A stretch of 64,000 nt of DNA, taken from Dactylosporangium fulvum (GTDB taxonomy: Bacteria; Actinomycetota; Actinomycetes; Mycobacteriales; Micromonosporaceae). Under the pieces are notes generated by a model. That model searched no databases and was not told the origin of the DNA. It worked only from the letters and a program-made list of their open reading frames with translations. The stretch spans positions 3,930,501-3,994,500 of the forward strand of contig NZ_CP073720.1 in assembly GCF_025137375.1 (NCBI RefSeq). The letters run 5' to 3'. Positions 1-7,941 of this stretch are shown in pieces (the first letter of the stretch is position 1; every line of letters begins with the position of its first letter). The translations under genes were made by a program, and so were the position numbers.

Positions 1-87
1 CTGGAAGGTGTCGAGGGGAGTGACACGTACTTCACCGTCATGCGGGCCAACCTCACCGCGCTCCGGGACGCGCTCAGCTGCGGTTAG
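1..87 (+). CDS. C-terminal end of an unrecognised protein (partial)
   Basis: Frame 1 is open from the window edge to a TAG at 85-87 and encodes 28 residues ending in ALSCG. The composition looks like a normal protein end, and the next gene has a natural start 10 bases downstream. The product cannot be identified from so short a tail. It probably precedes the M1 peptidase gene in the same transcript. Confidence 0.45.
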   Translation: MEGVEGSDTYFTVMRANLTALRDALSCG

Positions 88-97
88 CCTTGGGCCG

Positions 98-1564
98 GTG
101 CGACGAGCCCCGCTGCGACGATCTCCCCTTCTGAGCGCCGTCACCGCAGCGGCCGTGCTGCTCGCCGGCTGCGGCACCTCGGTCACGACCGAGGCCCGCC
201 GCCTGGGGGTGCCGCGGCCGCTGCCGAGCGTCTCCGCCGCCGGCGGCAACACCGACGGCACGTCGACCCCGGTCGCCGATCCGATCTACCCGGGCTACGG
301 CAACCCGGCGATCGACGTCCAGCACTACGGCTTGACGCTGGCCTGGGCGCCGGACACGAAGACCCTCACCGGCACGGCGACGATCAAGCTGCGGGCGGTG
401 CGGGCGGTGCAGCAGGTGCGGCTCGACTTCTCCAGCGCGTACCGCATCGGGAAGACGAGCATCGACGGCGCCGACGTCGCCGGGCGGATCGTCGAGGGCG
501 ACCTGACCGTCGACCGGCCGCTGGCGGCGGGGGCGGTGGCGACGCTCGCGGTCGAGTATCAGGGGACGCCGGCGACGGTGCCGATGCCGTCGCACCGCGG
601 GGACAGTGAGCCGCTCGGGCTGACGGTGACGAAGGACGGCGAGCTGTGGACGATGCAGGAGCCGTATGGGGCGTCGACCTGGTACCCGGCGAACGACCAG
701 CCGTCGGACAAGGCGTTGTACGACATCGCGGTGACGGTGCCGGCCGGCTGGGCGGGGGTCGCGAGCGGCACGCCGAAGGGGCGGTCCGGTGACACGTTCA
801 GCTACACGACGGCGCAGCCGGTGGCGAGCTACCTGACGACGCTGGCGGTGGGCAGGTACACGAAGTCGGAGGTCACCGGGCCGCGCGGGTTGCCGATCAC
901 GTTGTGGACGCGCACCGGGAAGGACGACGCGTTCATCCCGGAGCTGAAGAAGTCGCCGGAGTATCTGGGCTGGCTGGAGGAGCGGTTCGGGCCGCATCCG
1001 TTCCCGAGTACCGGTGCGGTGATCGTGCCGTCGGAGTCGGCGATGGAGACGCAGCAGATGCTGACGATCGGCGGTGACGTGCTGGGGCCGCGGCCGCAGC
1101 TGGACAACCTGGGCCCGGTGCTGGTCCACGAGTACGCGCACCAGTGGTTCGGCAACGCGGTCGGCCCGGCCACGTGGAAGGACCTGTGGCTCAACGAGGG
1201 CTGGGCGACGTACGTCGAGCAGCTGCACAACGCCTCGCACGGCGGGCCGGCCATCGAGCGGTGGGAGCAGGCGGCGCGGCAGCAGGATACGGAGCTGCGC
1301 AGGCGGCTGGGGCCGCCGGGCAGCCCGCGGGCGGACAGTTTCGCGGAGGGCAACGTGTACCTGTGTCCGGCGCTGATGCTGCGGCAGCTGCACAAGGCGC
1401 TGGGTGATGAGCGGTTCTTCGCGTTGGGCCGGGCGTGGGCGGGCGGTCACGCGGGGACGGCGCAGGACCGGGCGGCGTTCATCGCGTTCGTGAACCAGCA
1501 GACGGGCCGGGACTTCACCGGCCTGATCAACAGCTGGCTGGACTCGCCGGCCACGCCCGCTTAG
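98..1564 (+). CDS. M1 family zinc metallopeptidase, lipoprotein
   Basis: A secreted aminopeptidase-type metallopeptidase of about 488 residues. The chosen GTG start at 98 gives a short Arg-rich N-terminus, a hydrophobic stretch and a lipobox LLAGC, so the mature protein should be anchored to the outer face of the membrane; longer in-frame starts would bury this signal behind unrelated sequence. The zinc site HEYAH begins at residue 344 and the third ligand lies in WLNEGWATYVE, the spacing of the M1 (gluzincin) family. SAMETQ stands where the family's GAMEN-like exopeptidase motif is expected. The protein is much shorter than full M1 aminopeptidases and lacks the large C-terminal helical domain, as is usual for the actinobacterial lipoprotein forms. 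Substrate unknown. It converges on the next gene with 3 bases between stops. Confidence 0.88.
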   Translation: MRRAPLRRSPLLSAVTAAAVLLAGCGTSVTTEARRLGVPRPLPSVSAAGGNTDGTSTPVADPIYPGYGNPAIDVQHYGLTLAWAPDTKTLTGTATIKLRAVRAVQQVRLDFSSAYRIGKTSIDGADVAGRIVEGDLTVDRPLAAGAVATLAVEYQGTPATVPMPSHRGDSEPLGLTVTKDGELWTMQEPYGASTWYPANDQPSDKALYDIAVTVPAGWAGVASGTPKGRSGDTFSYTTAQPVASYLTTLAVGRYTKSEVTGPRGLPITLWTRTGKDDAFIPELKKSPEYLGWLEERFGPHPFPSTGAVIVPSESAMETQQMLTIGGDVLGPRPQLDNLGPVLVHEYAHQWFGNAVGPATWKDLWLNEGWATYVEQLHNASHGGPAIERWEQAARQQDTELRRRLGPPGSPRADSFAEGNVYLCPALMLRQLHKALGDERFFALGRAWAGGHAGTAQDRAAFIAFVNQQTGRDFTGLINSWLDSPATPA

Positions 1565-1567
1565 CGC

Positions 1568-3223
1568 CTACTCGTGCAGGCCGCCGGCGACGACGTGGAT
1601 GAACGCGGCCTGCACGTCGTCGGCGTTGACGGCGTTGTCGACGTAGGCGTCCATCGGCTTGAGGGAGTTCTTGAGCCGGTCGGCGGCGTCCTTCTTGCTG
1701 AGGACGACGACGCTGATCGTCACCGGCTTGTCGGGGTTCTTGAGCTCGGTGAGCTTTTTGACCATCTCGTCGACGGCCTGGGTGTTGGCGCTGTCCTTGT
1801 TCTGGTCGTCGGTGAGGATGAAGACCTGGTTGAACATGTCGTCGCGCCAGTCGTCGCGGATGGACTGGTAGCCGGCGACGATGGCGTCGAGGAGGCCGGG
1901 GCCGGCGCGGTGCACGGTCAGGTTGCCGACGGACCTGGTGAACGTGGTGCGGGTGGTGTCGTCGAGCCGGTCGGTGGGCAGCAGCTTGCGGTAGCCGGGC
2001 TGGCCGGTGCTGACTTCCCACAGGCCGAGGCGGGATCCGACGGGCATGAGGTCGGCGAGCTGGCGGCAGCCCTGTTTGAGCACGTCGATCGGTTGCTGGC
2101 GGGTGGTGCCGGGTGACGCGGAGCCGTTGCCCGGTGCGGAGGTGCTGCCGTTGGTGCTGGCGATGTCGACGATGATCAGCAGGTTGCTGCGCCGGTCCTC
2201 GGGGTCCCAGGTGGCGAAGATGTGCTGGACGTGGTGCGGGGCGAGGACCTCGAACGGTTTGGCGGTGGGCTCGGGCAGGACGTTGGCGCCGTCGAAGGTG
2301 GGCCGGATGTTGTCGGGGCCGCGCAGCCCGGCGGCGGCCAGGGCGCGCTTGCCTTCCTGGGAGGTGAACGCGGCGTAGAGGCGCTTGAGCGCGGCGGCGC
2401 GTTTCGGGTTCTTCGCGGCGGCGGCCGACGGCAGCCAGGTGTAGCGCAGCAGGGCGGTGTGGTCGGTGCCGATGACGTAGCGGCGGTCGGTCTGGGCCAG
2501 GCGGAGCGTGGCGAGGAGCGCGTATTCGGGGATGAGGCCGACCTCGCCGGGGGCGCCGGGGGTGGCGGCGAGGTCGTGGTTGACGGTGCGGGTGACCGGC
2601 AGCATGTTGGCCAGGGCGAGGGAGGAGGCGTCCATGCCCTTCTCGAGCCAGACCGCCTCGCCGACGGCGCCGGCGGCGACCATGCCGTCGCCGGACATGG
2701 CGGGGTTGCGCACGGCGAGCTTCACGCCGGAGGTGTGGGCGTTGAGGAGGTTGGCGAGGGCGAGCCAGCCGCCCCCGGCGACCTTGATCTTTTCCGCGGT
2801 GGCGGGGTCGGTGACCATGTAGATCGGGCTGGTCGCGAGGGTGTCGTACGCGTTGAGGGTGCCCTTCGCGGCGAGGAACTGCGGCGGTGCGAGGGTGTCC
2901 CAGGCGGCGTCGTCGGGGATCCAGAGGTCGGCGGAGACCTGGCTGAGCTGTGCGGCGGCGGGGCGGCCGTCGGCGTTGGTGGTGTCGACGAGGACGCAGT
3001 CGGTTCCGGCGCGCAGGGTGCGGCCGGCGGCGGAGACGACGTTGGCGATCGACGACGCGGCGACGACCCGCAGGGTGGTCGGGCAGGTGCGGCCGTCGCC
3101 GGCGGCCTCGTCGCCGCGCAGCACGTACCACCCGGCGCCGGCGACGAGGCCGATCGCGAGCAGGAGCACCAGTCCGCGAAACAGCGTGCCGAGAGCTCGG
3201 CGTCCGGCTTGATGCTTGCCCAT
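1568..3223 (-). CDS. Membrane-anchored substrate-binding/VWA domain protein
   Basis: Start taken at the ATG giving MGKHQAGRR, followed by one hydrophobic segment (about residues 15-33); the longer upstream start adds 18 residues before it. The outer part, from about residue 50, resembles a type 2 periplasmic binding protein (SBP_bac_11-like). The C-terminal third resembles a von Willebrand A domain. Its metal site is degenerate: the usual DxSxS is DIAST here, although an LTDD segment remains. The protein is therefore likely an extracellular anchored binding or scaffold protein rather than part of an ABC importer; no permease or ATPase gene is nearby. It diverges from two related genes at 3574 and 4611. 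Ligand and partner unknown. Confidence 0.7.
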   Translation of the reverse strand: MGKHQAGRRALGTLFRGLVLLLAIGLVAGAGWYVLRGDEAAGDGRTCPTTLRVVAASSIANVVSAAGRTLRAGTDCVLVDTTNADGRPAAAQLSQVSADLWIPDDAAWDTLAPPQFLAAKGTLNAYDTLATSPIYMVTDPATAEKIKVAGGGWLALANLLNAHTSGVKLAVRNPAMSGDGMVAAGAVGEAVWLEKGMDASSLALANMLPVTRTVNHDLAATPGAPGEVGLIPEYALLATLRLAQTDRRYVIGTDHTALLRYTWLPSAAAAKNPKRAAALKRLYAAFTSQEGKRALAAAGLRGPDNIRPTFDGANVLPEPTAKPFEVLAPHHVQHIFATWDPEDRRSNLLIIVDIASTNGSTSAPGNGSASPGTTRQQPIDVLKQGCRQLADLMPVGSRLGLWEVSTGQPGYRKLLPTDRLDDTTRTTFTRSVGNLTVHRAGPGLLDAIVAGYQSIRDDWRDDMFNQVFILTDDQNKDSANTQAVDEMVKKLTELKNPDKPVTISVVVLSKKDAADRLKNSLKPMDAYVDNAVNADDVQAAFIHVVAGGLHE

Positions 3224-3573
3224 GGCTGAACCGCCTGCGGTCGGAAGGGGGTGTTTGACCGCGGGCAAGTATGCCATCGAGCGGGGCGGATTCCGGTTGC
3301 TCTCCGCCGTCCGGCGGGCACCCCGGACCGATCAGCCACCGCTTTCTAGGACTGGTGGCCGGAGTCGTTGCACCCAGGGTGACCCGAGCGTGACGGAAGA
3401 GTTCGACTGTGGTGTCAGCCCCGGGGCGCCGGTGAGGTAGGGCGATTTTCGTGTCCGCGCGGAGGCCGGTCGGTGGGCAGCCGCCGAATCATCGTCCACA
3501 GTGGACCACATGAACGGCCGCTGAACAGCGCATTGACGACAGAGGGTTGCGTGGACCGGGAACAATCGAGGAC
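3224..3573. other. Divergent intergenic region between SBP/VWA genes
   Basis: About 350 bases with no convincing gene; the short minus-strand frame here lacks protein-like composition. It must hold promoters for both flanking envelope genes. One small perfect palindrome, GTCCAC-A-GTGGAC at 3494-3506, is a candidate operator, and a TTGACG at 3533-3538 could be a -35 box for the rightward gene. I see no clear -10 partner. Confidence 0.4.
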
Positions 3574-4614
3574 GTGATACGGACCCGTTCGCTCGTCGTC
3601 CTCGTGGTGGTGCTGGTGGTCGCCGGTGCGCTCATCGGGCACCTCATCGGGCGGGCCGATGCCACCACCGCGGTCCGCGGCATCATCGGCTCCGAGAAAC
3701 GGGCGTTCTTCGCCGACCCCGCGGTGCGGAAGGTCTTCGAGCGGCACGGGTACACCTACCGGGTCGACCCGGCCGGTTCCCGCGACATGGTGAACCGGCT
3801 CGACGGCTACGACTTCGCGTTCCCCAGCAGCCACCCCGCCGCGGAGGAGCTGCTGCGGCACCGCAAGGCGGCCGGTGCACCGGTCACCGCGTTCAGCTCG
3901 CCGCTCGCGATCGCCACGTTCACTCCGATCGTCGACCTGCTGCAGAGCGCCGGCCTCGCCGGGCGCGACGCGACCGGCGTGTGGCGGCTCGACCTCAAGG
4001 CGCTCGTCGAGCGCAACCGGGCCGGGCTCAAGTGGAACCAGATCCCGGCCAACACCACCCATCCGGTCGGGCGGGCCGTGCTCGTCGCCACCACCCGGCC
4101 GCAGGACTCCAACTCCGCCGCGATGTTCGCCGTCGTCCTCGACAGCGTCACCGGCGGCGACGCCGGCGCGGTCGCGAAGCTCTTCGCCGACCAGGGCGCC
4201 GTCGACTCCACCAGCGACGAACCGTTCGAGAAGTACCTGACGCGGGGCAGGGACTTCGCGCCGATGGTGCTCATCTACGAGGCCCAGTTCGTCGACCACG
4301 CGCGCCACAGCCGGCTCGACGGCGGGCAGACCCTGATCTACCCGCAGCCGACGCTCGTCTGCGCCCACACCGTCGTGCCGCTCACCGACGCCGGCGTCGA
4401 GATCGCGCGGCTGCTCGCCACCGACGCGGACCTGCAGCGGCTCGCCGCCGAGCACGGCTTCCGCGCCGTCGACCCGGCGGTGTCCCGGCCGGTGCTCGAC
4501 AGCGTCCGCCCCGGCGACGCCGAACTGCCGGAGCTCATCACCGGCGCGGTCCCGTCACCGAGCTGGACCGCCCTCAACACCCTGCTGACGAAGGTCGAGG
4601 AGAAGCTCGCATGA
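3574..4614 (+). CDS. Membrane-anchored substrate-binding domain protein
   Basis: About 346 residues. The GTG at 3574 starts the protein just before a strong membrane segment (VVLVVVLVVAGALIGHLIG); a TTG at 3547 is possible but has its purine-rich stretch directly abutting it. After the anchor comes a substrate-binding-protein-like domain. Unlike its two neighbours it has no VWA domain. It ends in an ATGA overlap with the next gene, so the two are translationally coupled and probably work together at the cell surface. Family assignment rests on fold-like features and context; ligand unknown. Confidence 0.6.
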   Translation: MIRTRSLVVLVVVLVVAGALIGHLIGRADATTAVRGIIGSEKRAFFADPAVRKVFERHGYTYRVDPAGSRDMVNRLDGYDFAFPSSHPAAEELLRHRKAAGAPVTAFSSPLAIATFTPIVDLLQSAGLAGRDATGVWRLDLKALVERNRAGLKWNQIPANTTHPVGRAVLVATTRPQDSNSAAMFAVVLDSVTGGDAGAVAKLFADQGAVDSTSDEPFEKYLTRGRDFAPMVLIYEAQFVDHARHSRLDGGQTLIYPQPTLVCAHTVVPLTDAGVEIARLLATDADLQRLAAEHGFRAVDPAVSRPVLDSVRPGDAELPELITGAVPSPSWTALNTLLTKVEEKLA

Positions 4615-6236
4615 GGCGTTGGAACTGGACCGCGCCGCTGCTCGTCCTGACGCTCGCCGCGGCCGGCTGCACCGGCGACGAGAAGCCGCCGCAGGCCGGC
4701 GAGGGGCCGTACCTCAAGGGCGACGGCGTCCTGCGCGTCCTCGCCGGCAGCGAGCTCGCCGACCTGCAACCGGTCCTCGACGCCGCCGCCGCGGCGACCG
4801 GCGTCACGGTCAAGCTGTCCGGCACCGGCACCCTCGAAGGCGTCGAGGCCGTCGTCAACGGCACCGCCGCCGAGCACTACGACGCGATCTGGTTCGCCAG
4901 CAACCGGTACCTGCAGTTGCACCCCGGCGCCGGGAACCGGATCGGCACCGCGACCAAGGTCGCCGCCTCACCGGTCGTCCTCGGCCTGCGCAGGTCCGTC
5001 GCCGACAAGCTCGGCTGGAACGAGCACCGCCCCACCTGGAGCGAGATCGCGGTCGCCGCCGGCGAGCACCGGTTCTCGTACGGGATGACCAACCCGGCCA
5101 GCTCCAACTCCGGCTTCTCCGCGCTCGTCGGGGTCGCCGCCGCCCTCGCCGGCACCGGCGCGGCCCTCGACGCCGACCAGATCGCGCCGCTCACGCCACG
5201 GCTGCGGGCGTTCTTCGCCGGGCAGCAGCTCACGTCCGGCTCCTCGGGCTGGCTCGCCGACGCCTACCTGCAGTCGTTCCAGCAGGGTCAGCCGGTCGAC
5301 GGGCTGGTGAACTACGAGTCGGTGATCCTGTCGCTCAACGCCTCCGGCAAGCTGCCCGAGCCGCTCACCGCCGTGTATCCCGCCGACGGCGCGGTCACCG
5401 CCGACTACCCGCTGACGCTGCTCGCCGGCCCGTCGGTCGCGGAGCAGGCGAAGACCAACTACGCGGCCGTCGTCGACTACCTGCGCCGGCCGAGCGTGCA
5501 ACGGCAGATCATGGAGCGGACGTGGCGGCGTCCCGCGGTACCGGATCTCGCGCTGGCCCCTGAGTTCGGGCCGAAGCGCGGCGCGCTGCCCGAGCTGCCG
5601 TTCCCCGGCAGGTTGGCGGCCGCCGACGCGCTCATCGGGGCGTTCGGCGACAGCCTGCGCAAACCCGCCCGCACGATCTACGTGCTCGACCTGTCGGGGT
5701 CGATGAAGGGCGAGCGGCTGCAGGGACTCAGGTCCGCGCTCGTCGGGCTGACCGGCGCCGACAACAGCCTCGCCGGGCAGTTCACCCGGTTCAACGGCCG
5801 TGAGCAGGTGCTCATGCTGCCGTTCAGCACGAAACCCGGCCAGACCCGCCGGTTCGACGTGCCGGAAGGGGACTTCCAGCCGACCCTCGACCAGATCCGC
5901 GCGTACGCGGGCGGCCTGAACGCCGGCGGGGACACCGCGATCTACGACGCGCTGCTCGCCGCGTACGAGCAGGCGGCGCCGCTGATCACCGCCGAGCCCG
6001 ACCGGCACACGTCGATCGTCCTGCTCACCGACGGCGAGCGCACCACCGGCGCCGACCTGGCCGCGTTCCAGGCCAGGCTGCCGCGGCTGCCGAGGATCCC
6101 GGTGTTCACCATCCTGTTCGGCGAGGGCAACGTCGCCGAGATGCAGCAGATCGCCACGGTCACCGGCGGCCGGTCGTTCGACGCCCGCACCGGCGCGCTG
6201 GCGGGCGCGTTCAAGGAGATCCGGGGATACCAGTAA
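4611..6236 (+). CDS. Substrate-binding/VWA domain lipoprotein
   Basis: About 541 residues. The N-terminus is a lipoprotein signal with lipobox LAAAGC (Cys20). Residues about 35-330 form a substrate-binding-like domain, and residues about 353-540 form a von Willebrand A domain. The metal-ion-dependent adhesion site looks complete: D360-L-S-G-S, a Thr in GGDTAIYDAL, and TDGE with its Asp at 474. This contrasts with the degenerate site of the paralogue at 1568-3223. It overlaps the preceding gene by ATGA. The pair could be a surface complex in which a ligand-binding lobe and a metal-dependent protein-binding lobe are joined. This arrangement is known as a family in actinobacteria, but to my knowledge its role is not established. 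Confidence 0.75.
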   Translation: MRRWNWTAPLLVLTLAAAGCTGDEKPPQAGEGPYLKGDGVLRVLAGSELADLQPVLDAAAAATGVTVKLSGTGTLEGVEAVVNGTAAEHYDAIWFASNRYLQLHPGAGNRIGTATKVAASPVVLGLRRSVADKLGWNEHRPTWSEIAVAAGEHRFSYGMTNPASSNSGFSALVGVAAALAGTGAALDADQIAPLTPRLRAFFAGQQLTSGSSGWLADAYLQSFQQGQPVDGLVNYESVILSLNASGKLPEPLTAVYPADGAVTADYPLTLLAGPSVAEQAKTNYAAVVDYLRRPSVQRQIMERTWRRPAVPDLALAPEFGPKRGALPELPFPGRLAAADALIGAFGDSLRKPARTIYVLDLSGSMKGERLQGLRSALVGLTGADNSLAGQFTRFNGREQVLMLPFSTKPGQTRRFDVPEGDFQPTLDQIRAYAGGLNAGGDTAIYDALLAAYEQAAPLITAEPDRHTSIVLLTDGERTTGADLAAFQARLPRLPRIPVFTILFGEGNVAEMQQIATVTGGRSFDARTGALAGAFKEIRGYQ

Positions 6237-6257
6237 CGCGCTGTTCAAACCCCGGCA

Positions 6258-6341
6258 GTGGTCAAGTTCTGGTTCTCGGTGTCGCGCAACGAGCAGCGCA
6301 CCCGGTTCCTCATCCGGCAGGTCGACCCGGTCCGGCGGTAG
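6258..6341 (+). pseudogene. Relic of a polyphosphate kinase 2 gene
   Basis: A 27-codon stretch reads VVKFWFSVSRNEQRTRFLIR and continues QVDPVRR before a stop. This matches from memory the family segment of PPK2 enzymes (typically LxKFWFSVSxxEQxxRF...DPxxxWKLS), the part after the catalytic core. The match stops where WKLS would follow. No Walker motif or other PPK2 sequence lies upstream, where the VWA gene ends at 6236. I read it as a fragment left by deletion of a ppk2 gene. Its stop codon overlaps the -10-like box of the next gene. Confidence 0.65.
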
Positions 6342-6344
6342 CGT
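6339..6344 (+). promoter_or_regulatory. -10 box of a leaderless start
   Basis: TAGCGT sits 7 bases before the GTG at 6352, the distance expected when transcription starts on the start codon. No Shine-Dalgarno sequence is present. Confidence 0.45.
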
Positions 6345-6351
6345 TGGAACC

Positions 6352-7095
6352 GTGACCGATACCCACCATCGGGGCCGTGTCCGTGTCGAGACCGGTCCCA
6401 AACGTGTCCGTGCCTTCCTCGGCGGCAGCCTCGTCGCCGACACGATCCGCCCGTTGCTCGTGTGGGAGGTGCCCTACTATCCGGCCTACTACATCCCCGC
6501 CGCGGACGTGCGCGCCGAGCTCGTCGGGACCGGCGGGACCGAGCACTCGCCCAGCCGCGGCACGGCGGAGATCTTCGACGTCGTCACCGCCGGCGGGGTC
6601 GCGAAGGGTGCCGCGAAACGGTTCACCGACTCGCCGCTGTCGGAGCTGCGTGACGCGGTCCGTCTCGACTGGGCCGCGATGACCGAGTGGCTCGAGGAGG
6701 ACGAGCCGGTCTACACCCATCCGCGCGACCCGTACAAGCGCGTCGACATCCTCGCCAGCAGCCGGCACGTGCGGGTCGAGCTCGACGGGACCGTCCTGGG
6801 CGAGTCCCACAACCCGCGGATGCTGTTCGAGACCGGCCTGCCCACGCGGTACTACCTGCCGATCACCGACCTGCGGATGGACCTCCTGCGGCCGTCGGCG
6901 ACGCAGACGCACTGCCCGTACAAGGGGACGGCGAGCTACTGGTCGGTCGAGCTCGACGGTCAGGTCCACGACGACCTGGTGTGGATCTACCGCACGCCGC
7001 TGCCGGAGAGCCAGAAGATCGCCGGGCTCGCCTGCTTCTACAACGAGCGTGTCGACGTGTTCGTCGACGGGGTGCGGCAGCCCCGCCCGGCGTAG
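6352..7095 (+). CDS. Double DUF427 domain protein
   Basis: About 247 residues containing two copies of the small DUF427 fold. Copy 1 spans roughly residues 8-115 and copy 2 residues 125-240. The copies share the pattern of a short beta start (VRVETGPKRVRAFLGG and VDILASSRHVRVELDG), then LLVWEVPYYPAYYIP or MLFETGLPTRYYLP, then a conserved SPSRGTAEIF or CPYKGTASYWSV segment. DUF427 proteins are cytosolic and their biochemical role is unknown. The start is a GTG with no ribosome-binding site but with a -10-like box 7 bases upstream. The next gene follows after 20 bases but has its own promoter-like box. Confidence 0.85.
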   Translation: MTDTHHRGRVRVETGPKRVRAFLGGSLVADTIRPLLVWEVPYYPAYYIPAADVRAELVGTGGTEHSPSRGTAEIFDVVTAGGVAKGAAKRFTDSPLSELRDAVRLDWAAMTEWLEEDEPVYTHPRDPYKRVDILASSRHVRVELDGTVLGESHNPRMLFETGLPTRYYLPITDLRMDLLRPSATQTHCPYKGTASYWSVELDGQVHDDLVWIYRTPLPESQKIAGLACFYNERVDVFVDGVRQPRPA

Positions 7096-7103
7096 CGCCG
7101 TCG

Positions 7104-7109
7104 TAGGCT
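7104..7109 (+). promoter_or_regulatory. -10 box of a leaderless start
   Basis: TAGGCT lies 6 bases before the GTG at 7116, again with no Shine-Dalgarno sequence, suggesting a leaderless transcript. Confidence 0.45.
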
Positions 7110-7115
7110 GTCGCG

Positions 7116-7934
7116 GTGGACTCATGGCGGATCGGTGACCATCTGAGCGCCACGTATGCGGCCGACGACGACTGCCGCGACCTCATGGTCGGCTTCGTCC
7201 GCCGCGGCGTCGCCGCCGGCCACCGGGTCGTCGTGCTGCTCGACACCTACTCGTTCGAGCTGGCCCGGGCCCTGACCGCCGCCGTGCCCGACGCCGCCAT
7301 CGGCCAGTTCACCGCCCTGCGGTTCGGTGCCGGGTTCGGCGGACCCGGCGCCGACGGCACGCCGTTCGGGGTGGCCGACTTGGTGGCCGGGCTCACCGCG
7401 CTGTATGAGCAGGCGCTCGCCGCCGGATATGACGCGCTGTGCGTCGCCGGGGAGATGGTGTGGGCCCAGCGCGCCGGGTTCACCGCCGCCGACCTGCTCG
7501 CCTACGAGGCGCAGGTCAACCGGTCCGTCGGCGTCGGGCGGGCCGCCGCGCTGTGCGCCTACGACCGGCGCCGCTTCGGCGCCGACCTGCTGACCAGGAT
7601 CGGGGTCCTGCACCCCGGGCCGCTGCTGCGCTTCACCCTCGGCGGGTGGGGCGCCCACCTGCGGCTCAGCGGCGAGCTCGACGCCTCCAACGCCGGCGCG
7701 CTGCCGGCGATCCTGTCCCTCGTCGCGGGCGCCGACAGCGTGGTCCTGCTCGACGCGAGCGACCTGGCGTTCGTCGACGCCGCCGGCGCCGCCACCATCG
7801 TGCGGTTCGCCGCGTCCCGGCCCGCCCGGCCCACAGTCGTGCGGTGCGCCGGCAGCGTGCGGCAGGTGCTGCGGCTGGTCGGCGCCGACAGCGTGCCCTC
7901 ACTCGTGCTTCGCGACCAGAACAGCGGGGTATGA
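7116..7934 (+). CDS. MEDS-STAS domain regulatory protein
   Basis: About 272 residues. The N-terminal half (about 5-165) matches the MEDS sensory domain (HLSATYAADDDCRDLMVGFV, later LCAYDRRRF), a ligand-sensing module found in DcmR-type proteins and in some anti-sigma systems. Residues about 175-265 are a STAS domain as in anti-sigma factor antagonists. The STAS loop that normally carries the phosphorylated Ser (D-S-S-G in SpoIIAA) reads FVDAAGAA here, so regulation by an RsbW/SpoIIAB-type kinase at that residue is not possible. The protein may instead bind a partner constitutively or under control of the MEDS domain. No sigma or anti-sigma gene is adjacent. malQ follows after 7 bases. Confidence 0.82.
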   Translation: MDSWRIGDHLSATYAADDDCRDLMVGFVRRGVAAGHRVVVLLDTYSFELARALTAAVPDAAIGQFTALRFGAGFGGPGADGTPFGVADLVAGLTALYEQALAAGYDALCVAGEMVWAQRAGFTAADLLAYEAQVNRSVGVGRAAALCAYDRRRFGADLLTRIGVLHPGPLLRFTLGGWGAHLRLSGELDASNAGALPAILSLVAGADSVVLLDASDLAFVDAAGAATIVRFAASRPARPTVVRCAGSVRQVLRLVGADSVPSLVLRDQNSGV

Positions 7935-7941
7935 CGTTCCC

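Noticed and set aside
3332..3565. Minus-strand 77-codon frame in the gap between the SBP genes
   Set aside because: No ribosome-binding site, no conserved segment, and it would run across the divergent promoter region.
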